Origin: Ectocarpus siliculosus
Taxonomy: Eukaryota > Sar > Phaeophyceae > Ectocarpales > Ectocarpaceae
Direction of reading: 5' to 3'
Assembly: GCA_000310025.1 (NCBI GenBank)
Contig: FN649727.1
Span: forward strand, 1,011,025 to 1,075,024
DNA length: 64,000 nucleotides
Part shown: piece after piece, positions 37,849 to 48,108 of the stretch
How positions within the stretch are numbered: the stretch's first letter is position 1
Layout of the letters: each line of letters starts with the position of its first letter
The notes under the pieces: model-generated
What the model was told of the DNA's origin: nothing
What the model saw: the letters and a program-made list of their open reading frames with translations, nothing else
The model's database searches: none
Position numbers and translations under genes: made by a program

Positions 37849-40800
37849 ATGAGTTCCATCGGCAGCGGAGCCTTGGACAGAATCCTATCGCAGGTTCGCG
37901 CCCTCACCAATGCCAGGCGAACAGGGGGAAAGGAAAAGGCAGCGGCAGCGTCGGTAGTAGCGCTGGTGTACCTGGCGCTTGTCTTTCGGCAGGGGAAGCG
38001 ACCGAAGCTCGTGTGCCGACGTTCTGGGCACAACGTACGCGTGCTGCGAGCTTTGGCAGGGGTGATCGACCGGCCGTACTACCCGTCGTGGCTCACGCCC
38101 AACGCGCACGTGAACTGTCTGCTGGGGTACGCCAAGAGAGGCATCACCGTCAGCAAAACCAGAGAGCTTATTCGTTGTTGGGGTGAGACATCGATTCATC
38201 TTCTCGATGCATGTGTACATGCTCGTACAGCATACATACAGCACTGCTGTAGACAACATGTGCGTGTTTCGGCAGGTTCGGGGATTGTGGGGCATCCCGT
38301 GATTTACTGTTTGTGATTATAGCAGTGCAGTGCAAGTTCGTTTTTCTATTTCTCCTATGATAGCAACGGCAAACTTTGTGGTATGCATACAATAGCGCTT
38401 ATGATTCTCGGCTTGTGAGTCCCAAGATAAGCATCGGTACCCAAGTGGGAGCACAGGAGTAGATCGGGATCGATGACAACATAAATGGCAGCAGCAGCTA
38501 TCTGCACACCAGCCAGCTGAACCATAGTAGTATACAGCACCCGTTTCCCGGAACACTGAGTGTGCATGCTCTCACGCCAGGCTACGTTGCGACCAACGCC
38601 CCCACAGGGTGACGACAGTTTTGCGCCGGTAGCGACGATTCTTTCAAGCACACGTGTAATCTGCGGTGAGAGTACGGCACATTGTACACCTGACGGCTGG
38701 TTGTGTGCAACAATCCCTCCGCAAGCCTGCAGCAACTTCTCGAGTTTTGCGATTGGCATCCATGCACTACTGCTGTTGTGTCAGAGAAAGAGCCATCCCC
38801 CGCTCTCTCTCGGGTTCTCCCCCCGCATCGCCAAAATCAAGCGTGCGGCAGAGCGGGTAGGGGGCGGCCGGGGGGGAACCTCTCGCTTTTGTAACGGTTT
38901 CGACAGGAGGAACGGAGTTGCACACAACCCGCCTTCCCCGAAGTCGACAGGGTGATGAGCCACTCTGGTGCAGCGTCGAAGGCTCGTCATGCGAAATACG
39001 TCAAAGCTTGGGAACACACGCCCGGCCACGAGCAGCAGCCACAACGTCCTCCCGCCGAGCCGCCCGTAGCAGCTGCAATTTTTTTACCTTCACCGTACGT
39101 GTTGTCCACCGTTATTTGGGCATCACGGGGCGTGGGTGGGTGCTATCGGGGCGCAGCCACCCACGCAACGACAACAATGAGAGCGATTGAGCGTGTGTAC
39201 GGAAACGATGCTGGGCGATGACCCCTACCCTGCTGTTCTCTTCTTCTCAACATTTTTTTCCCGTTCAGATGGCGGGACCTTTGCGATGGACTGGCGAAAT
39301 CGAGATCGCGACCAGCCGGACCTCCCCGCCGATGCCCCGACGCTGCTGGTCATCCACGGGCTCAACGGCCACAGCGAAGAAGCGTGTGTGCTCTATTCCA
39401 TGGTGTGTGTGTGTTTCCCCCCTTTCGCTTTCAGAGAAAACAATGAACCATGCATAACAACCGTCGTACTACGTTTGTCCACTTCGCACCTGTTTTTGGT
39501 TAGCTCCTCCCACTGCTTCGCCCTAGCTCTATAGGTTTGAGGGGGTCTGTGGTCTGGGGAATACGGCCATGTATGATACCCCCCAGTTCCCCTTGTGAAC
39601 GTGTGGAACACGTGTGTCGGAACCGTAAAGATCTCTCGGTTGGTGGTGGTGCCCCTTCTAGGGAATGGTCCGTGTCGAGAGTAGAGCCTGGTTCATGGCC
39701 TATTTCCTAGGACCAACAACGTCTGTAGACCCCCGCTGCGTGTCGTGTGTGCGGTATAAGCACCCCAAACACTTCAAAGAAACACGCTCTTGACAGGAAA
39801 ACGCGCACAAGAGGGGCTGGAGGGCGGTGGCAATGAACCACCGAGGATGCGGCGGCACTCACCTAGCGTCCGGCTGGACATACAACGGAGCCTTCACCGG
39901 GGACGTTAGGCTGGCCGTCAGTCACGTCAGAAATAGGTACGGGAGGGGAGCGGAGGCACCGCGACGCACAAGGAGAGCCGGCGGAAGCAGGGGGGGGAAG
40001 GGTTGGCTATCCCTCGAACATGGCATCCGATATCGACGGCAGGGAAGGGGCTGCGTCGCGGACAGAGCCATACGGCCATGGATAGGGGGGGGGTGGGGGG
40101 TGACGCAGTCTATGCGGGCTAGGGAGGAGAAAAGTTTGTTGGCCCATTTGATGCCACCTCTTCGTGTCAAATGCAACCCCTTCCTGATCTCGGAAACTCA
40201 GTCTTCACCGCTCTCGCGGCTGGCGTGACATGTTGACATCGCGACTCCCTCCGTCAGACGGGAATGGAGCACGATGAAGATGAAAAGGCGTCGAATAGTT
40301 ACCACACGGCCTACAATTGTGAAATCAGAGAGAATCCGCCGATTTTTCCCTAGAGCTGGCGGCGTTTTTATTCTCCAAAATCCGGGAAAAGTTTCGGGAA
40401 AACCAGGCGGTGGAGAAGCGGGGACGACTGTTGCTGCCGTATCTCAACTCGACTGAAATGATTATGATTGGTACCCCAAGGCGAAGGGCCAAGCACCACC
40501 ACCCTCCTCCCCAAACCCTCCCTGTTGTAGGTATGACATCCCAGGGGCTCGGTTTGTTTCACACATGAGACGCTGCGCGAGTTGGTGGTGTACCCTTTTG
40601 TTCGGTCCGATCCCATGAACCGAATATATACCTAGCTGAATACTGTTTTCGTTTTCCAGACCTTTCGCGTATCACGGTTTTCTCTCTACAGAATCCCTTG
40701 AAAACAGCTACACACGATACCGCGCCAAACAGCAACAACCACAACCTCAACGAACATCGCCACCACAACAACAGATACCCAGAGGCGCCGTTGTACGCGA

Positions 40801-43324
40801 TCGGGTACTCCCTCGGGGCGAACCTGTTGGTCAAGTACCTCGGCGAGGAGGGGCGGAACGGCTTCCGTCCCCTAGCGGGGGCCGTGTCCGTGTCCAACCC
40901 CTGGAACTTCGAGGACAACACGATGGCGAGCGGTCGGGCAAAGGGGCTCGTCGCCGCCGTGATGGGGAAAGTGTATTCCTGGGCCCTGGCCACCGGGGTG
41001 AAGGTTCGTGGTAACGCCTGTTTTGTTTTTTTTTCGAAGAAAAATTCAACATTCAAAGGATTCATCTCCATCAGATTATTCGTCCGGGATACAGTGGCAA
41101 TGAAGCCATCGCGTTGTGTTTTTTTTTTCGGGCATAGGGTCTGTACTTGTACGCGTCTGTTTGTCAAGGAGAGGGCCTGACCGACTGGGGGAGTGATCAA
41201 GGTGGAAGCCGCGTAGCTTTTTTGTTGTTCTTCGTCCTTGGGGGCGGGCGGGCTCGCTAGGTTGTTTGTTCAGTCGGCGAATGTGGACCCCGTTATTGCT
41301 ATTAATAGTGCTGGTGCTGGGCGCCAGTGCTGTTGGGTGTGGCTTGATCAACAAATGGAAGGCTCGTCTGTGCCGCTCGTGGAAGTTGTGTTCTCGAGGT
41401 GGCTATTTCATAGCCATACTGTTGGGTCACTACTGCTGCTGAGCTAATGTATTTTGGTCAGATATTTGGCAACCCCCACCCGTGGCGGCTATTAGGAACC
41501 GTTTCGCTCTTGAATGTGTCGATCACAGCCCCGTGCCCATTCTCCGAACGTGACGGCGTGTTGTGTGATGTTTTCCTCCCGTGTGCGCGCTGGACGTTGG
41601 ACTTGCCAGGTGCATGTATCCAATACCCCCCTCCCCCCGTCTGGTGCTCCCCCCACCGCCACCCGAACTCGAATGCCATCAGCAGTAACGACGGCCATGA
41701 ACGACAACAACCGACCTGACTGTAGCCCGTCTTGCGTTTCAATCAGGCGTCGATGAAACCGCACGTCGACAACGAGTTCCTCCGGCGGCGAAAGGATATA
41801 GACTTCGCGGGGAGCTTTCGAGCCATGACCCTCTGGGAGATCGACTCCAATGTAGTGGTGCCCATGTGGGGCTACACGGACGCGGCGGTAAGGTCCAGCG
41901 ATGCATTCTTGGTTGTCGGAGCATCCAAGCTGCTTGCTGTGTTGTTTCTCCGCGTGACCTTGTATGAGTAATTATTTGCTGCGGTTCAAGTCAGAAACAT
42001 CACGTGATTTGGGAAGAAGTTTGTCTGGCCCCACTGGTTTTTGATCACGCGTTTTGTTTGCTTGCGGTGATTTGTAGAACATGCGCGTCACGACTGATAG
42101 AACCGTTGGAGAGCGACAGTAGTTCCGTTGGTGACCGATGTCCGCATTTGTCAAGGTTCCGAATCACCCTGCCGCGCCCCGCCCCCATCACCTACCCTGC
42201 AGAACCTCCGTCTCGAATGACGAACACCACCGAGACTAGCCCCCCCTCGGCTGGCTTAGTTTGTAATCACCGGCGCCCCCCCCCCCCCCCCCCCCCTCAC
42301 TACCACAACGACTTCCGGGCTTGAGTGCACTATCACCAAAGATTTTTCGTTACCACATAGCGAATGCCTTGTTTTGAACCCCCCCCCTTTTGAGAACAAT
42401 GCCGTTGTCCTCTCGAGGGCGCGTGGTCAAACAGAATGGCAAGCAAATAATCACCCCTCCCCAATGACTGCTGCCGGAACTCGCAGCACTACCACAGGGA
42501 CGGCTCGAGCAGCCGTTACCTGGCGGACGTCCGGTGCCCTCTCCTGTGCATCAACGCCGAGGATGACCCCATCTGCCAGACCGCCTTGTTCCCTTTGGAA
42601 GAGGCAAGGCGAAACCCTTGGGTGATGTTCGTCATCACCAAGGCCGGCGGGCACATCGGCTTCGGAGAGGGTTTCAACCCCTGGGGAAGGCGAGTGCCAT
42701 GACTTCGACGAAAGGTTCAGCCGAATTCTGTTGGGGTGGTGTCAAAAGTGGGCTTCATTAGGGCTGTGTAGCTCCCCTTGTTCTCGTCAATTCATACACC
42801 AAGAAGCAACTTGGTGAATTCGATCGTTGAGGGCTCCCAAGAGTGCCCTTTTTTTTTTTTTCGGGTATCGTCGTTGCGAAGAGCCGCAGCAGGGTTTTTT
42901 GTAGGGCATTTTTTTCCCACCAAGTTCGGCGTCTTCATTACAAGATCTCGGTCTGGGAGTGAAATGTGACAAAGACGAGAGGATGGAAGCGTTTTTTCTC
43001 GCCGTGTTTTTTTTTTTTTTTTTGCTCTATGAGCATTGTTTGACCAGCGTGCATGAACTATGTACCCCAGACAAAATACGTCACCACGGCGACATCGTCG
43101 AAAACGAAAATGGCAGGCAAAGCTGGGCGGACAGGTTAATCACTCGGTATTTCCATGCCCTGATGGCGGAGCGGGCGAGGTGCGACGAGGAGGCGACCGC
43201 CGCCGCCTCCACCAGCAGCGGCACGGTTCCGGTTCCAGCCGGCAGCGATCGGGCCGAGGGCACACGGGAAATCGCGAGAAGACCACTGCCCCCGGCGGCG
43301 GTGGCGGCCTCGGCACGACTTTAA
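37849..43324 (+). CDS. Alpha/beta hydrolase of the EMB8/ABHD1-3/YheT type
   Basis: Seven-exon model: 37849-38182, 39269-39402, 39797-39936, 40775-41003, 41747-41887, 42487-42689 and 43123-43324, 460 residues, with all phases consistent. A hydrophobic segment near residues 25-45 (AASVVALVYLALVF) suggests a membrane anchor, as in ABHD1-3. Family landmarks follow in order: DGGTFAMDW, the oxyanion loop VIHGLNG, NHRGCGG, the nucleophile GYSLGAN (exon 4), FD-type lid region, then Asp in INAEDDPI and His in GGHIGF (exon 6). The triad is complete. Members act on lipids or esters; the substrate here is unknown. Exon 6 may end in a rare GC donor (AAG|GCGAGT at 42689/42690) joined to 43123. Without that splice the protein stops at TGA 42700-42702 (397 residues). 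The exon 7 acceptor is purine-rich and weak. Confidence 0.85.
42276..42296. repeat. Poly-C run of 21
   Basis: Uninterrupted cytosines within the intron between exons 5 and 6 of the EMB8-like hydrolase. Such runs are prone to length error in assemblies. Confidence 0.95.
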
Positions 43325-46267
43325 GGCCTGCTGCCAGGGGCCGGCGTGCGTATGACACTCTCACGGTGGTGGGAAGTCGGCGGCTCAAACGGAGACCTTT
43401 TGTGTTTCCCCCCTGTTTTCACGCCCGTTGACGGAATCGGGCGTTGAGATGCGTCGTATTTTCGGCTTGGTTAAGTCCAACGGTTGAAGGCGCGTAGCAT
43501 GGAATTTTGGCTGGAAGGGCGACTCGGGAGGCAGTAGCACCCTCTGGGACAAGAGCTCCAAGTTGATGTCTCCCCGTCACCTTGCTGGTTTCTTCTTTCT
43601 TCTGTGCCTGTGAAAAACATCCCACTGTCAGCGATACCGTGGTGCGTGTTTTGTCGAGACGGCGGCTCAAGAGCAAGCAGTCGGTGGGTGTTCGAGGTCG
43701 AACGAAGTGTGCATCAGCTCTGTTGCTCCCTCCGTGTCCACCACGTTAGATGGAGCGATTGATTGGTTGCGCTATTATAGTGTTGAGGAATGAACGCATC
43801 GGAGAAGTTTTTCCCCAAAGCCTGATGGATAAGCCGGTGTCTTCGTTATTGTCGTCGTGACCGGGCGATGATTGTCTTGCTCTGTGTGCCGTCGAAAATG
43901 CCACGACCGAAGGAAGGCGGTGTGAGGTGTCTGTCTGCTGCGCGCGCGCGTGTCTCGACTTTCGTGCGATAGTATCCGATCGGTTCCTTGGCTTCGTCTA
44001 TAGGACGCGCTGTGTGGTACAAGTACAAGTTTTATGACGTGGTGGAAGCTCGCAACTGCGCGTCATTGAAATCGAAATCGACCGGGTGGTGGAAGGGAGC
44101 GGAGGAGGGGTTATTTCCTCGAAGGCCCTGTTTTCGTCGGTTGTTTTATTTCGCCCTTCGGCGGACTAGATGACCAAACTCCCATCGATCGTGGATTTTC
44201 CTCCCGTCAGTGATGCAAGTGTACCGCGTATCAAGCCCGTTGCCAATTGTCGATCGTCGCACTCCTCCCAGCGATGTTGCACTGCTGCATCGAGGAAGGT
44301 GTGCGGACGCATGATTCACTCCTTGCTTCTGTCGTAGATAGCAGGAGAACGGGGCATGTTTGGTTTTCGTTACAATGCCGGGGAAGCGTGGTGACGCATG
44401 GTTCACTCCTTGCTTCTGTTGCAGACCAGCAGGAGAACGGGGCATGTTTGTTTTCGTCGGTGCCCGCTTCGGATGTCGGCGGGAAGTATCGACTTTCTCA
44501 GGAATGTTCCTGTTTTTTTTTTAATATATTCGTGAGGACTCGCCTCGTAAGAGCAGCAGGAGTCTCGTAGAACAAGCCGAGGTTGACGCGAAAGCTCGAC
44601 GTCGTTGAGACCCATGCGTCGGTAGTCAAGGTGTGTGTGTGTTTACAAGAATTAAGCAGGTATCGCGACCCTGCAGTTTGTTATTCAACCATTTCGATTT
44701 TGATGTGTCGAAGGCAGCGCTCTATAGATGCTGGAGTCCGTAGGTGCAATTGTGACCAATCGATGTTCTTGGTCCATGGAGAAGCCCTAGTAGCTCTCGG
44801 ATACATGAGTGACTGTAACAGACTAAACATTTTCGAGAAGATAAAAAAATCAGTTGGATGACTGTTCCACGCATTTCTTCGGCAGTGGGTACTTCATGCA
44901 GCCGTTTTTTTTTCTTGTGTGAAAAATTCCGCGAGCGTCATGGTTCAAGGTTGGCTGGGCGGGGGCTATAGTCTAGTCTATTCCCACACGTCTCGACGCC
45001 ATTGCCGATTCAACTTGGCGAGTTTGCAGCGCAGGGTTGCAACCGGGATGAGCTCAGAGCGGCTTCGCATGCCTTTCGACCGTGGGAATGCTCGCTGCAA
45101 CTCTTGTTCCACAAATAGTGGGTGTTGCTCCGACGGTGTGAGTATATCAATTGAAGCGCAGATATTACTGAGAGCTGAGAGCGTTTTCAAGCGTCCATGA
45201 CGATTGTACATATCTTGGATCGTCATCGATTTATTAAATAAAGGAATTTCAGGCGTCACATGCCACAGCTGCTCGTTGTTGTGTGATCCGTTCACGACAC
45301 TCGACCGCTTCACTAGTACCCCGCTTGCTGCGGAGCTACAAGAACCCCGTCCTTAGATACAACGGAGATTGAAGGCTCTGCAGCGTGTGGACGAGAACAG
45401 GCAGGCGAGGGAGCAGAGACGCATAAAAAAAACGGGAGAAAAAATCGGGTGGAGCTGGGACTGGAACTCTTGATCCGTGGTATTGCAGGATCTATCAAAG
45501 AGGGTCATCTTATCCGTGTCTTCCAGATGTGCTTTCCAAAATCTCGACAAATCCAGTGAGAAGCGAGCGTGAGATTATCACAAGCACCCCCAGAGAGCGG
45601 CATATGATGACGGCCACACCGAGAAAGCTGCAGAAATTTCTCCTTGATGTCGGCAAAAACGTCGGAAATCCCCGTCCGGGACCAAATCAAGCTGGAAAAA
45701 CGAAATATTTTTGGAAGCAACGTGGGTTGCCCGTGATTTGGTTGCAGTAATCGAGGAAATCCGCGGGGGGGTTAGGCGTCTTGGAAGTCGTCGACACACT
45801 CCCCGCCACCGTTCAGTCAAACGAGCGCAAAAAAAAACAACAGTCCGGCGGGGGTCCTCTCTCGCCCTTCACTGCCGCAGAAAAAAAACTATTGTACAGC
45901 ACCACCGCTGACCTGCTTATTTTTCGACCGCCGCCAAATAATTAAAGTCCGGTCACTCGTCAAGCCACCTAACCCACACCAAAGGAACCGCCACCGCACT
46001 ATTTACCGCAAAACAAATCACTGGTTCCGGTGATCCTCGAGGAAGGATACCTGTCACAACTACTCCGATTCCGCGTCATCCCCCACGGAAGGGGGGGAGG
46101 AAGACCACTTCAAAATCATTCACCATCCGCGCAGCAAAAGCAACAGCAACAGCAACAGCAACAGGAGAAGCACAAAAAAAAAGGGACCCCCCCGAAATAC
46201 CCCTGCCACGCCCCCGGATGGTGCAGCACTGGAATAACGATACCAAAACGCCGCCGCGAAGCCATCA
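43325..46267. other. Intergenic stretch, no gene recognised
   Basis: Contains a two-copy tandem duplication (44306-44460) and CAA/CAG runs near 46132-46166. A minus frame at 44978-45313 (111 codons) has protein-like composition but no motif. Two plus frames around 45529-45911 are basic and short. None can be supported as a gene. Confidence 0.4.
44306..44460. repeat. Tandem duplication, period 87 bp
   Basis: The block starting GACGCATGATTCACTCCTTG at 44306 recurs as GACGCATGGTTCACTCCTTG at 44393. Both are followed by TTGCTTCTGT and AGCAGGAGAACGGGGCATGT. The second copy is cut short at about 44460. Confidence 0.85.
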
Positions 46268-46744
46268 TCACTCTACGTGGCCAATCCTCGAAGCAGCAGC
46301 AGCAGCAGCAGCAGGAGCGCCGGAAGGGAACACCGCCGCGGCCACCCCGAGCCACAGCCGGAAGGACTCCTGGTCGTCGCAGAGCAGAACCTCCTCCCCG
46401 CCCTCGCGGGTTTCTATCACCAGCCCGCGTTCCTGCTTCTTGCTGCTGCTGCTGTTGCTGCCATCCGCCGCAGGCGCCGCCGCTCTCAGCCCGAGCAGCG
46501 TCTTCCTCTTCCCGGCTATCTCTGCCACCCACAGGGCGCCGCCGGCTTCCCTGCTGTCGCTAATCTCCACCCGGTCGGCGATGGCGGCCGACGACCGTGC
46601 CTGCGTGGCGTACTCGCGGAAAACCCGTACGTTGACGGCGGTGTTAGCCGACATGAGGATGCGCTGGCGGCGGAGGGGCCCTCCCTGCCTCGCGAAGCGG
46701 AGGGCGTCCGCTCTGGGGATGTCGAGCTCGCCCTCGTGCTTCGC
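46268..46744 (-). CDS. Terminal exon encoding a PH-like domain
   Basis: A minus-strand open exon of 158 codons runs from a good acceptor (CGGCCGGCAG, ending at 46745) to a TGA at 46268-46270. It begins AKHEGELDIPRAD. Later segments, GGALWVAEIAGKRKTLLGL and EEVLLCDDQESFRLWLGVAAA, resemble the last strands and the C-terminal helix of a pleckstrin-homology fold, with the Trp in the helix. A Ser/Lys-rich loop and a poly-Ala tract (from a CAG repeat at 46294-46317) are inserted. It starts in phase 0, compatible with the phase-0 end of the exon at 48109-48237, so it may be the last exon of the BRCC36-type gene. PH identity is by pattern only. Confidence 0.5.
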   Translation of the reverse strand, partial: AKHEGELDIPRADALRFARQGGPLRRQRILMSANTAVNVRVFREYATQARSSAAIADRVEISDSREAGGALWVAEIAGKRKTLLGLRAAAPAADGSNSSSSKKQERGLVIETREGGEEVLLCDDQESFRLWLGVAAAVFPSGAPAAAAAAASRIGHVE

Positions 46745-46778
46745 CTGCCGGCCGAAATCAGTTTGATGGGGGGGGGGG

Positions 46779-47166
46779 GTGTACTCATAGTCGTGCATGC
46801 CGTAGTCGTTAGACCATTGACCTCGCATCCCTACAAAGCCGGGACGGAGCACGCCGGGTTCTCACCGGACCAGGCTCTCACATCACCAAGCGCGAAGTGC
46901 CGTGAGGTATTCGGCGAGTCGCATGAAGGGTGAGCTGCATCCTGCTAAGGGTGTTCGGCATCTTGTGCTTACTTCCTTGCGTACGGATGACAGCTGCGTA
47001 TGCCTTAATTTGTTTTCTGGTGCTTTCACTTCCAGAGACAGTTGTAAGCACTATGTAACTGCCTCGAAGATGCTTGACTATTTTAACACAACGTGGTGCG
47101 ATCATCCCCCTTGCGCGGAGTGAGGGTTCTCCACCCCGCACAACATGATCTACTCGACCACCATTG
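46779..47166 (-). repeat. ~390-bp repeat, copy 1 of an inverted pair
   Basis: The reverse complement of this segment matches 48909-49306 with about eight substitutions in ~390 bp (roughly 98%). The outer end is a homopolymer (G-run on the plus strand) followed by GTGTACTCATAGTCG, about 35 nt from the acceptor of the PH-like exon. The inner end is CGACCACCATT, again next to a G-run. An open frame of about 95 codons crosses both copies but matches no known family. A non-autonomous element is likely. Confidence 0.85.
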
Positions 47167-47831
47167 GGGGGGGTCATATTACTTGCTAGCCATGGTCATT
47201 TCAGCATTGGTTGCGCATCCCTTGTGAGATGTAGAGGCTGCTTCTCAAAGAGACATCACTAGCAGCAACTTGAGGAGGGTTGGGGGGGACTGTTTACTGC
47301 AAGGAGAGGGGGGACGAAGGGGGTAGAGCGAGGGCTTTCGAAGGAGATCGGTTGTCGGTTCAGCCATGTTTTTAGCATGTCTCCCGAACACTATCAAATG
47401 CGAAACAGAGCAACAAAGGTATCATCTCACTCCATGACTACTTTAGGAAACGAAAGTACGCGGCCCTGGACATAAACAATATATGTCACGTGCACAATTA
47501 CAGTCAATAGACACCCGTACCTTCATCAGCATCCTAGAGACATTTTTTCAATAGACTGCTCTTCCACTTCTGTCCGTGCCCACCAAGCAACAGGCGGCGA
47601 GACACTCGTCCCCACCACAAGCAAGAACGAGGCCAGAAGTAAAACAAAAAATCAAGGAGTAACGAAAATGATCCTCCTCAGACCACAACACCACGCGGAT
47701 AACGTACGGAGCCCGCCCCATACACCAACATGTACAACAAACACCTTGACCACACGGGATGAACAGCCCAAAACAAAATGTGCGAATGGACGTGGTAGGT
47801 AGGAGCGCTTTCAACATCAAAATTAGTGTAC

Positions 47832-47952
47832 CCTCCTTGCAGCAGGGCGTACACCACGTACAGAACCTCTAAAGCCAGATAGTTGTACGTGCAACTTCTC
47901 TCGAGACGGGCCAACACCTTGGACAAGTACGCGAGGAGGGCTTGCTTCAAAC
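47832..47952 (-). CDS. Possible exon, helical and hydrophobic
   Basis: On the minus strand an acceptor-like GCGAGTAG precedes 40 codons reading QALLAYLSKVLARLE, then CTYNYLALEVLYVVYALLQGG, followed by a GTACAC donor. The peptide is amphipathic and free of low complexity. Its phase does not fit the neighbouring exons directly (it needs one leading base and ends two bases into a codon). It may be an alternative exon, part of another gene, or chance. Confidence 0.25.
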
Positions 47953-48108
47953 TACTCGCACACATCCTCACAAAACAAAGAGCACCCGACACCCATAGCT
48001 GGAGCACCAGGAGTATGCCCTGTCCTGGCCCGCCATGATTGACAGAACCTCCTCCGAAGCTGTGGGAATCCACCCGCCGAAAAGGGATTACTATCAATTC
48101 ATTTTCAC

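Noticed and set aside
37849-43324. CRISPR arrays, operons or bacterial genes
   Set aside because: Looked for across the window; all clear genes are intron-split and eukaryotic, and the tandem repeats lack regular unique spacers.
44978-45313. 111-codon minus-strand frame with protein-like composition
   Set aside because: No recognisable domain, no neighbouring exons in phase and no repeat support.
46878-47177. ~100-codon frame in the inverted repeat, also at 48900-49199
   Set aside because: It is conserved only because the two repeats are 98% identical. It has no known motif and lies in introns of another gene.
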